This document shows, one piece after another, positions 1 to 6,760 of a stretch of DNA of 64,000 bases. The stretch comes from DATKRB01 sp035532415 (lineage in GTDB: Bacteria; Actinomycetota; Acidimicrobiia; Acidimicrobiales; RAAP-2), in NCBI GenBank assembly GCA_035532415.1, contig DATKRB010000062.1:10374-74373 (forward strand), read 5' to 3'. The position numbers and the translations under genes are program-made. Positions within the stretch are counted from its first letter, which is position 1. Every line of letters starts with the position of its first letter. The notes below the pieces were generated by a model. It did no database searches and was not told where the DNA came from. It saw nothing but the letters and a program-made list of their open reading frames with translations.

Positions 1-731
1 TCGACAACGCCAGCGGCTTGCCGACGGTGCAGTTGGGGGACTCCACGACCGTGCAGGTGGGGGACGACGTCCTGGCGATCGGGAACGCCCTCGCGCTCGC
101 CGGAGGGCCGACGGTGACCCAGGGAATCGTGTCGGCGAAGGGGCGATCGCTCAGTGCCCGGAGCGAGGTGACCGGCCGGACGGAGATGCTGAACGGGCTG
201 CTGCAGACCGACGCTGCCATCAACCCGGGCAATTCGGGAGGTCCCCTGGTCGACTCCCGAGCCCAAGTGGTGGGCATGAACACCGCGGTGGCCGAGAGCG
301 GCCAGGGAAATGCACCAGCCCAGGCCATCGGGTTCGCCATCGCCATCGACAGCATCAAGCCGGTGCTGGCCCAGCTGGCGTCGGGCGGCAGCGGCGGGGC
401 CGGCGGAGGGACGGCACCGAACACCGCCCCGGCCACCTCCTATCTCGGGGTGGTCGTCCGGACGGTGACCTCATCGGTCGCCCGTCAGCTGCGATTGACG
501 GCCAAGTCCGGGGCGGTCGTGGTGGGACTGGCGCCGGGTGGGCCGGCCGCCGCGGCCGGGATGAAGGTGGACGACGTCATCGTCTCCGTCGCCGGGCAGG
601 CGGTGCGGTCGGTGCCCGATCTGGTCGGCGCGTTGCGGGGCCACCCGTCCGGCACCGGCGTGGTGATCGAAACCCTCCGCGGCCCGGTGCTACGGACCGT
701 GCACGTGACCCTGGGCAGCCAGAGCCCATGA
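1..731 (+). CDS. HtrA/DegP-type serine protease, C-terminal part (5' end outside window)
   Basis: The reading frame is open from base 3, so the true start lies upstream. The visible part holds the end of a trypsin-like domain with the nucleophile motif INPGNSGGPLV (Ser at about base 235) and a C-terminal PDZ domain (from about base 440) of the form SYLGVVVRTV...GLAPGGPAAAAGMKVDDVIVSV. The catalytic His and Asp would be upstream and cannot be checked. Family members are envelope quality-control proteases that cut misfolded exported proteins, with PDZ domains binding substrate C-termini. A glycine-rich linker separates the two domains. It lies close to a second HtrA-like gene (2427-3764, opposite strand) that has lost its active site. 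The family is certain; the specific substrate is unknown. Confidence 0.9.
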   Translation, partial: DNASGLPTVQLGDSTTVQVGDDVLAIGNALALAGGPTVTQGIVSAKGRSLSARSEVTGRTEMLNGLLQTDAAINPGNSGGPLVDSRAQVVGMNTAVAESGQGNAPAQAIGFAIAIDSIKPVLAQLASGGSGGAGGGTAPNTAPATSYLGVVVRTVTSSVARQLRLTAKSGAVVVGLAPGGPAAAAGMKVDDVIVSVAGQAVRSVPDLVGALRGHPSGTGVVIETLRGPVLRTVHVTLGSQSP

Positions 732-849
732 CCGGCCCGGCTCCTGAGCGCGCCGGCCGCCGAGGGTGAACGGGTGGCCGGGACGGCGGGCCGCCCGCCG
801 GCAGGTACGCTGAACCCCCGTTCCCGAAGCGCAGTTCGTTGGAGGTGGC

Positions 850-1143
850 ATGTCCCCCGAGGTAGAGGACACCGAGGTCGACCCGGGCGAGCCGGTCGAG
901 CCGGTGGGCCACGTACGCGTCGTCTACCTCGGCCCGGTCGCCCCCCATTGGGAGGTGCAGTCCGACTTCGGTGACCCTGCGGTCATCGACGCGTTCCGGG
1001 ACCGGGCCATGGCCCGGCTGGTGCTGCTGCCCCCGCACGATCCCCAGTTCCGGCGAAACCGCGAGCGGGTGGTCCGTGACGCGGAGCGGGAGAACCTCGC
1101 GCTCGACTGGGACCTCGGGTTCCCCGAGGAGAGCCCCGCCTGA
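850..1143 (+). CDS. small acidic conserved-type hypothetical protein (97 aa)
   Basis: The ATG at 850 is preceded by a good ribosome site (TTGGAGG, 5-6 bases upstream). The product is soluble and acidic, with a low-complexity N-terminus rich in Glu, Pro and Val (about residues 1-20), then a compact segment with VRVVYLGPVAPHWEV and a helical C-terminal half rich in Arg and Glu. No signal peptide, membrane segment or known catalytic motif is visible. It follows the HtrA gene by 118 bases on the same strand and ends 45 bases before the convergent DUF2342 gene. Function not recognised; I support it from ribosome site, codon use and absence of competing frames. Confidence 0.6.
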   Translation: MSPEVEDTEVDPGEPVEPVGHVRVVYLGPVAPHWEVQSDFGDPAVIDAFRDRAMARLVLLPPHDPQFRRNRERVVRDAERENLALDWDLGFPEESPA

Positions 1144-1187
1144 CCCCAGGACGGGCGACCGCCGCCGGCCCCGCCTTCCGGGCGGGA

Positions 1188-2411
1188 TCATCCGTCGGAG
1201 GAGTCGCCCTCCGGCAGGTCCTCGCCGGGGAGGCTGATCCGTTCGAGCCACAGACCCGGCGCGTCGACCTCGGCGGGGGTGGGGAGATTGCGGGGAGCGG
1301 ACCACAGCTGCTGCAGACCCTCCTCGCCGGCCCGATCGACCACCCCACGGACGAAGGCCGCCCCCCGCTCCACTTCGTCGCCTCCGAGGTCCAATCCGAA
1401 GAGGGCACCGGCGGCCTGCTCGCCCGTGCTGTCCTGTACCCGATACCGGTGCCAGGCCTCCACCAGGGACGAGGCGGACCCGGTGAGGGAGAGGGCGACC
1501 TTGGCCGTGACGTGGTCGACGTAGCCGGTGATCGCCGTCGTCAGCGCGGTGAGCTGGCTCGACGTGGCGCGCCGGTCGGGGGTGAGGAGATCGGCCATCA
1601 ACGACTCGGGGTCGGCCAGCAGGTTCTGCAGCGTCTCGGGGTCTCCCGGCATGATTCCCAGCCGGTCGCCGATCCCCTGCTGGGCGGCGAGCGCCTGGTC
1701 CGTCGCCGTCTCGATCAGCTTGCGGAGCCGGGCGGCGACCTGGGGTCGCTGCATGACGGCATGGGTGGTGAGCTCCCGGACGCAGACCCACAGCCGCGTC
1801 TCGTCGGTCGGAAGGCTCCAGTCCTCGGCAAAGGCGGCCACGTTGTCGGGCACGATCAGCAGTTCCGGGGAGTCCGGCCACGGCAACGGGAGCGCGTACT
1901 GCCCCAAGGCCCGCTTGGCCAGGTGCCCGGCGGCGGACCCCAGCTGCATGCCCAGCAGCACGGGACCCATGGTGGCCGCGAACTTGCCGAGGAGGTCCTG
2001 CAGCCCGCCGCCCTCGTCGCCGCCGAGCATCCCGGCGGGCAGCCCGACCGCCCCGCCCTGGGCGTCGACCAGTTTCCCCACGAGCGGCCTCCACGCCTCG
2101 AGCGACCGCAAGGCCCACACCCCCCGGGTCACCGGCTCGAACACCGGGGCCGGGTGCCCTTGTGCCGCGGTGGGCAAGCCGGTGGCCTCGGTGACGTGAA
2201 GCTCGGCCACCCTCGCCAGCTCCTCGAGCTCGATCCTCCGGATGGGGTCGATGTTCGGCTCGGGGACCCCGTCGGTGGCCACGCCCTGTGCCAGGGCACG
2301 GGCGGCGTCGAGCCACGGTGTGCTGCCGGCGCCCTGGGCGCTGCCGATGACCTTCAGGAGATCACCCAGCAGTCCCTGAAGTGGATTTCCCTCGTTGGCG
2401 GGATCGTTCAT
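1188..2411 (-). CDS. DUF2342 / zincin-like putative hydrolase
   Basis: This 407-residue protein matches the actinobacterial DUF2342 (Zincin_2, 'putative hydrolase') family: an N-terminal MNDPAN-type start, a central helical region (LRSLEAWRPLVGKL...), the Pro-rich segment YALPLPWPDSPELLIVPDN, and a helix containing ITGYVDHVTAKV where relatives carry the metal-site region. I do not see a canonical HExxH, so peptidase activity is not assured. The ATG at 2411 is chosen over the GTG at 2417 because GGGAGCGTGGGT precedes it at normal spacing. In Mycobacterium a homologue sits near the PDZ/Lon protease and UPF0182 genes, as here (5581 and 8923), which supports the family call. Biological role unknown. 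Confidence 0.75.
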   Translation of the reverse strand: MNDPANEGNPLQGLLGDLLKVIGSAQGAGSTPWLDAARALAQGVATDGVPEPNIDPIRRIELEELARVAELHVTEATGLPTAAQGHPAPVFEPVTRGVWALRSLEAWRPLVGKLVDAQGGAVGLPAGMLGGDEGGGLQDLLGKFAATMGPVLLGMQLGSAAGHLAKRALGQYALPLPWPDSPELLIVPDNVAAFAEDWSLPTDETRLWVCVRELTTHAVMQRPQVAARLRKLIETATDQALAAQQGIGDRLGIMPGDPETLQNLLADPESLMADLLTPDRRATSSQLTALTTAITGYVDHVTAKVALSLTGSASSLVEAWHRYRVQDSTGEQAAGALFGLDLGGDEVERGAAFVRGVVDRAGEEGLQQLWSAPRNLPTPAEVDAPGLWLERISLPGEDLPEGDSSDG

Positions 2412-2426
2412 ACCCACGCTCCCATG

Positions 2427-3764
2427 CTACGGGGAGGAGCTGAGATCGACTTCGACGACGGCCGTCGTACCGCCTCGCCGCACGCCGACCTGCACCGATT
2501 CGCCGGCGGTGCACACGTAGAGGCGCTGGCTCAGCTCGGCCATGGACCGGACCGGCGCATCGTCGACCGAAACGATCACGTCACCGGGTCGCAGGAGCCC
2601 GGCGGCTGCGCCGTGGGGATCCACGTTCACGACCAGCGCACCGACGGAGCCGGCGACCGCGGAAGGCGCCGGCGCGTCGTGCGCGGTCACGTCGAGCCAG
2701 CCGTGCCGCACCTGTCCCCATCGGGCAAGGTCCCCGGTGACGCCGAGCAGGAGCCCCGCGGGGACGAACCCGCTCGTGGCCGCACCCGTGACCTTGCCGG
2801 CCGGGGCGGTCACCGTCCCCTGAAGCATGCCGATGATCCCGCCGTCGGGCCGCAACAGCACCTCGCCGGGCAGGGGAGCCAGGTTGGCCGTGGAGACACC
2901 GATCGCCGCCATCGCGTGCGATCCCCTGACCGGCACCGTGGTCCCGACCGACTCGATGGTGGCGCGCCCCCAGGCGATCCCGGGGGTGGCCCCGCCGGCG
3001 GCCGGCGTGATGGCGACGACCATGGCGGCATGGCCAACCCCGACGGTGGTGTCGTCGACGAACCGGGGGACCGGAAGGTCATGGCCGACCCGCAGCAGCG
3101 CCACGTCGGCCGTGCGGTCGAGGGCGACGACCGTCGCCCGCAGGGCCCGGCCGCCGACGGAGGTCGCCACGACGCCGGTGGCGCCGAGGACGGCGTCGGC
3201 CGTGGTCGCCACCAAGCCCCCGCCCGCCACCGCGATCCCCCCTCCGCTCCGGACACCGCTCGACGTGGTGACCCTGAGCGACACGAGGCCCCGTTCGGCC
3301 CCCTGAGCGGCAACCGGAACGACGGCACTGCCCGGCGAGGTGGTGAGGACCACCGAGGTGTTCGGGATCCCGCCCGCCGCCGGGCCCCCACCCCCCTCCC
3401 CCGAGCCGACGGTGTTGAGCAGCACGATCCCGGCGAAGACCGCGGCGGCTGCTCCGGTGCCGACCAGGGCCATGGCCGTCGCTCGCCGCCGGCCCGATAC
3501 GGCGTGGATGGTTCCCGCCGCCCCGCCGGCCGATCCCGGTCCGGCCGAGGATGGACCGACCTGCTCCGGGTCTCCGTTCGTGGAGGTCAGGGACGAGAGC
3601 TCGGAGGGATGGCGCCAGAGCCGGTCCTCGGGAGGGAGCCAACCGAGAGGGGCCGGATCCTCCGTGCCATCGTCACCGGGCTCGCTCCGCTCCCTGTCCT
3701 CCGCTGCGCCCTCCCAGTCGTCGCCCGGTCCTTCCCCGGTCGGGTACGGGCCTCTTGAGGTCAC
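2427..3764 (-). CDS. membrane-anchored HtrA-like protein with degenerate catalytic triad
   Basis: The 445-residue protein has an acidic cytoplasmic N-terminus with the motif LWRHPSEL (about residues 49-56), one membrane segment (about 95-115, TAMALVGTGAAAAVFAGIVLL), a trypsin-like beta-barrel region and a C-terminal PDZ domain (AAGLLRPGDVIVSVDDAPVRS). The positions that carry the triad in HtrA are altered: the usual T-N-x-H-V strand reads TTADAVLGA, and the usual GNSGGP loop reads LAPLPGEVLLRPDG; only the Asp region (TADVALLRV) looks normal. It is therefore probably a pseudoprotease that binds rather than cuts. GTG start. It sits back to back with the mreB gene, 65 bases away, suggesting a shared promoter region and an envelope role. 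Confidence 0.8.
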   Translation of the reverse strand: MTSRGPYPTGEGPGDDWEGAAEDRERSEPGDDGTEDPAPLGWLPPEDRLWRHPSELSSLTSTNGDPEQVGPSSAGPGSAGGAAGTIHAVSGRRRATAMALVGTGAAAAVFAGIVLLNTVGSGEGGGGPAAGGIPNTSVVLTTSPGSAVVPVAAQGAERGLVSLRVTTSSGVRSGGGIAVAGGGLVATTADAVLGATGVVATSVGGRALRATVVALDRTADVALLRVGHDLPVPRFVDDTTVGVGHAAMVVAITPAAGGATPGIAWGRATIESVGTTVPVRGSHAMAAIGVSTANLAPLPGEVLLRPDGGIIGMLQGTVTAPAGKVTGAATSGFVPAGLLLGVTGDLARWGQVRHGWLDVTAHDAPAPSAVAGSVGALVVNVDPHGAAAGLLRPGDVIVSVDDAPVRSMAELSQRLYVCTAGESVQVGVRRGGTTAVVEVDLSSSP

Positions 3765-3829
3765 CGTTGGAGGTTACCGAGCGACGGCCTCCCGTTCAGG
3801 TCGCCTCGCCGGGCCGTACCATGAGGCGG

Positions 3830-4834
3830 ATGTCCCGCGACCTCGCCATCGACCTGGGCACCGCCAACACCCTCGTCTATGCGAAGGGGCGGGGGATCGT
3901 GCTGAACGAGCCAACGGTGGTGGCGCTCGACACGCGGACCCGCGACGTTCTGGCCATCGGCGAGGACGCCTGGCAGATGATCGGCCGGACCCCCGGTTAC
4001 ATCGTGGCCGTCCGGCCGATGCGCCAGGGGGCGATCACCGACTTCGATATCACGGAGCGGATGATCCAGGTCCTGCTCCGCCGGGTCGGCGTCGGTCGGA
4101 TCAACCGACCCAAGGTGCTGATCTGCGTCCCCTCGGCCATCACCGGGGTGGAGCGCCGGGCGGTGAAGGAGGCGACGCGGCGCGCCGGCGCCGCATCGAG
4201 CTACCTGATCGAGCAGCCGATGGCCGCGGCGATCGGAGCCGGACTTCCGATCCACGAGCCGATGGGGTCGATGGTGGTCGACGTCGGAGGCGGTACGGCC
4301 GAGATGGCCGTGATCTCCCTGGGCGGGGTGGTGGCCATGCGGGCCATCCGCTGCGGCGGCTTCGACATGGACGCGGCCGTGCAGGCCTACGTGCGCAACC
4401 GGCACGGGATCGCGATCGGTGAGCGCACGGCGGAGGCGGTGAAGCTGGCCATCGGCTCGGCCTACCCCTACGAGGGGGAGCAGCACGCCGAGATCAGAGG
4501 ACGCGAGGTCGTCACCGGCATGCCGAAGACGATCGTGCTCAGTCCGGCCGAGGTCCGCGGCGCGGTGGAGGAACAGGTGACCCAGATCGTCGATTCGGCG
4601 GTCAGCTGCCTCGGGGACGCACCGCCCGAACTGGCTCAGGACATCATCTTTCAGGGAATCCACCTCGTCGGCGGCGGATCGCTGCTTCGCGGTATGACCC
4701 AGCGATTGGCCGACGGGACGGCCGTGCCGGTCCACCTGGTCGACACCCCGCTCGAATGCGTGGCTCTCGGCGCCGGTCGCTGTCTGGAGTCGTTCGACGA
4801 GCTGCGCTCGTTCTTCTCCACCGCCGTGGGGTGA
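3830..4834 (+). CDS. mreB: MreB/Mbl rod-shape actin homologue
   Basis: This 334-residue protein is a standard-length MreB. It shows the phosphate-1 loop IDLGTANTLVYAKGRGIVL, the connect-1 region, the phosphate-2 loop VVDVGGGTAEMAVIS and the adenosine motif HLVGGGSLLRGM. MreB forms membrane-associated filaments that direct lateral cell-wall synthesis with the RodA/PBP complex. The start at 3830 (MSRDLAID) fits the family N-terminus; an in-frame ATG at 3821 would add MRR, and neither has a clear ribosome site. No mreC, mreD or rodA is next to it, so it is a stand-alone copy, as is often the case for paralogues such as Mbl. The family is certain; whether it is MreB or Mbl is not. Confidence 0.93.
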   Translation: MSRDLAIDLGTANTLVYAKGRGIVLNEPTVVALDTRTRDVLAIGEDAWQMIGRTPGYIVAVRPMRQGAITDFDITERMIQVLLRRVGVGRINRPKVLICVPSAITGVERRAVKEATRRAGAASSYLIEQPMAAAIGAGLPIHEPMGSMVVDVGGGTAEMAVISLGGVVAMRAIRCGGFDMDAAVQAYVRNRHGIAIGERTAEAVKLAIGSAYPYEGEQHAEIRGREVVTGMPKTIVLSPAEVRGAVEEQVTQIVDSAVSCLGDAPPELAQDIIFQGIHLVGGGSLLRGMTQRLADGTAVPVHLVDTPLECVALGAGRCLESFDELRSFFSTAVG

Positions 4835-4843
4835 GGCGCCGAT

Positions 4844-4879
4844 CGACGTGCTCGACGTGCTCGACGTGCTCGACGTGCT
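4844..4879. repeat. 9-bp tandem repeat, 4 copies
   Basis: CGACGTGCT is repeated four times without error between the convergent stops of mreB (4834) and the HEAT-repeat gene (4887), followed by a partial copy. It falls in no reading frame that matters. Likely a slippage product. Confidence 0.9.
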
Positions 4880-4886
4880 CGACGGC

Positions 4887-5570
4887 TCAGTCGTCGAGCA
4901 GCGTCTCGGCCACCTGACGAACCTGCCAGTCCCGGTCGTGGAGGCATCGGCGCAGGCCCTCCTCGCCCTCGGGCCCGAAGGCGGCGAGGGCCACGGCGGC
5001 CCGCCGCCGGACCGACGGCTTGTCGTCGAGGGCGAGGAGGATGCTCGGGAGTCCCTCGGGGTCGCCGAGAGCGCCGAGGGCGGCGACCGCGGCCTCTCGG
5101 CAACGCGCGTCGGCGTGTCCCACAGCGACGGCGGACAGCGCCCTGACGGCTCCGCCGCCGCCGCCCCGTTCCCCGATGGCCCAACAGGCGGCGTCGACGA
5201 CCAGGACGTCAGGATCGGCCAGGGCCCTCACCAGCCCGGCGCCCACCTCGGGGTACGACCCCACCCCGGTCGCCTCCCCAGCGGACCGGGCCGCCCGGCG
5301 GCGAACCGCCGGAGCCGGGTCGGCCAGGCCGGCGACGACGTCGGCAGCGCGGGCGCGGGCCATCCGGGTGAGGGCGGAGAGGGCGGCGGCCCGCACGGCC
5401 GGGTCAGGATCGTCCAAGTGGGCCCGGGCCAAAGGCTCGTCACGACGGTGCCCGGCGACGACGACCGCCCGCCGCCGGTCGGGCGGTCCGGGGGTCACCG
5501 TCGGTTCGATCGCGACCGGGGCGCCGGTGACCGTCCGGTCGCCGGATTCCGTGGCACGATCGTCGGGCAC
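4887..5570 (-). CDS. HEAT-repeat protein
   Basis: The 227-residue product is almost wholly helical HEAT/armadillo-type repeats: units such as LDDPDPAVRAAALSALTRM, LADPAPAVRRRAARSAG, LADPDVLVVDAACWAIGE and LDDKPSVRRRAAVALAAFG, each about 30 residues with the D-P-x-V-R turn. Such proteins are scaffolds or lyase-like PBS repeats; no catalytic residues are evident. GTG start at 5570, only 10 bases from the divergent start of the PDZ/Lon gene (5581), so the two 5' ends and any promoters overlap. Specific partner unknown. Confidence 0.8.
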   Translation of the reverse strand: MPDDRATESGDRTVTGAPVAIEPTVTPGPPDRRRAVVVAGHRRDEPLARAHLDDPDPAVRAAALSALTRMARARAADVVAGLADPAPAVRRRAARSAGEATGVGSYPEVGAGLVRALADPDVLVVDAACWAIGERGGGGGAVRALSAVAVGHADARCREAAVAALGALGDPEGLPSILLALDDKPSVRRRAAVALAAFGPEGEEGLRRCLHDRDWQVRQVAETLLDD

Positions 5571-5580
5571 CCCCGCGAGT

Positions 5581-6720
5581 ATGACCGAGGCCGCCGAACC
5601 ACTCCGACCCCGCCGCCAACGGTGGCCCCTCGTGCTCGCCTTGGTCGTCGCCTGTGTCGCGGTGCTGGTGGTGGTGGCCAGCCGGATCGAGCTGCCGTAC
5701 TACGCGATAGCGCCGGGACAGGCCTCTTCCGTCGGTCCCCGGGTGCACGTGCCCCCGGACCTCTCGCACCCCGTCCGGGGGAAGGTCCTGCTGACCGACG
5801 TCCTGCTGTCCCGGGTGAGCCTCCTCGACTACCTCCCGTACCGTTGGAGCTCCGACACCGAGGTGGTCCCGGCGGCCCAGGTGCTCGGGCCTGCCACTCC
5901 GCCCGACCAGCTGGTCTCGCAGGGCTACCTCGAGATGGCCCAGTCCCAGTCCGCCGCCAAGGCCGCGGCCCTGCGGCGGCTCGGCTACGAGGTGCCCGCC
6001 CAGGACGGCGGGACCCTCGTGGTCGCGGTGCAGCAGGGCTCTCCCGCGGCGCCCGCCCTCCGGGTCGCCGAGATCGTGAAGGCGGTCGGATCGACACCCA
6101 CGCCGGACTCGTGCGCTTTCGTCGGGGCTCTGCACGGGTACTCGCCCGGCGGCCGGGTCACGCTGTCGGTGGAGCAATCGACGGTGACCGCCAAAGCAGT
6201 GCTCCTCCCGGGCAAGGTCGTGCAGGAGTCCGTGCGCCTCGGCCGCGCGCCCCCGGGTGTGGGGCCGTCGGGCTGTCCGGGGATCTCGGGCCCGAGCAAG
6301 GCCTTCCTCGGGGTGGAGGTCGAGACCCAGCAGGACTTCAGCTTCCCCATCGCCGTCTCGGTGGACACGTCGGACATCGGTGGGCCCTCGGCCGGACTGG
6401 CCATGACCCTCGGGATCATCGACAAGCTGTACGGCGGGAACCTGACCGGCGGCGCCACCGTCGCGGCGACCGGGACCATCGACCCTTCGGGCAACGTCGG
6501 TGACGTCGGGGGGGTCGCGCAGAAGACCGTCGCCGTCGAGCGGGCCGGCGCCCGGGTCTTCCTGGTCCCGCCTCAGGAGTACAAGGTCGCCCGGGCCAAG
6601 GCGACCCCGTCGCTCCGGGTGTTCTCCGTTTCGACGCTGACGCAGGCACTGAAGGTGCTCTCGGGCCTGGGTGGCCACGTGCCCCCCGCCCCCGGCACGG
6701 CCACCTCGCAGTCCCCCTGA
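5581..6720 (+). CDS. membrane-anchored PDZ domain / Lon-type (S16) serine protease
   Basis: The 379-residue protein starts with a basic stretch and a membrane anchor (about residues 14-35, WPLVLALVVACVAVLVVVA), then YYAIAPGQ, a PDZ domain in the middle and a Lon proteolytic domain at the C-terminus. The catalytic Ser lies in GGPSAGLAMTLGI and the Lys in GGVAQKTVAVERA, so the Ser-Lys dyad is intact. The domain order is that of YlbL and Mycobacterium Rv3194c-type proteins, which act at the outer face of the cytoplasmic membrane. The gene is followed by the DivIVA and UPF0182 genes in the same direction, an arrangement partly conserved in actinobacteria. Substrate unknown. Confidence 0.88.
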   Translation: MTEAAEPLRPRRQRWPLVLALVVACVAVLVVVASRIELPYYAIAPGQASSVGPRVHVPPDLSHPVRGKVLLTDVLLSRVSLLDYLPYRWSSDTEVVPAAQVLGPATPPDQLVSQGYLEMAQSQSAAKAAALRRLGYEVPAQDGGTLVVAVQQGSPAAPALRVAEIVKAVGSTPTPDSCAFVGALHGYSPGGRVTLSVEQSTVTAKAVLLPGKVVQESVRLGRAPPGVGPSGCPGISGPSKAFLGVEVETQQDFSFPIAVSVDTSDIGGPSAGLAMTLGIIDKLYGGNLTGGATVAATGTIDPSGNVGDVGGVAQKTVAVERAGARVFLVPPQEYKVARAKATPSLRVFSVSTLTQALKVLSGLGGHVPPAPGTATSQSP

Positions 6721-6760
6721 AGCCACGGTTCCGGGACGCCCACGTCGTAGGCTCTGGGGC

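Noticed and set aside
1449..3758. 769-codon plus-strand open frame over the DUF2342 and HtrA-like genes
   Set aside because: It is a high-GC shadow frame with no motifs; the two minus-strand genes under it carry family sequence.
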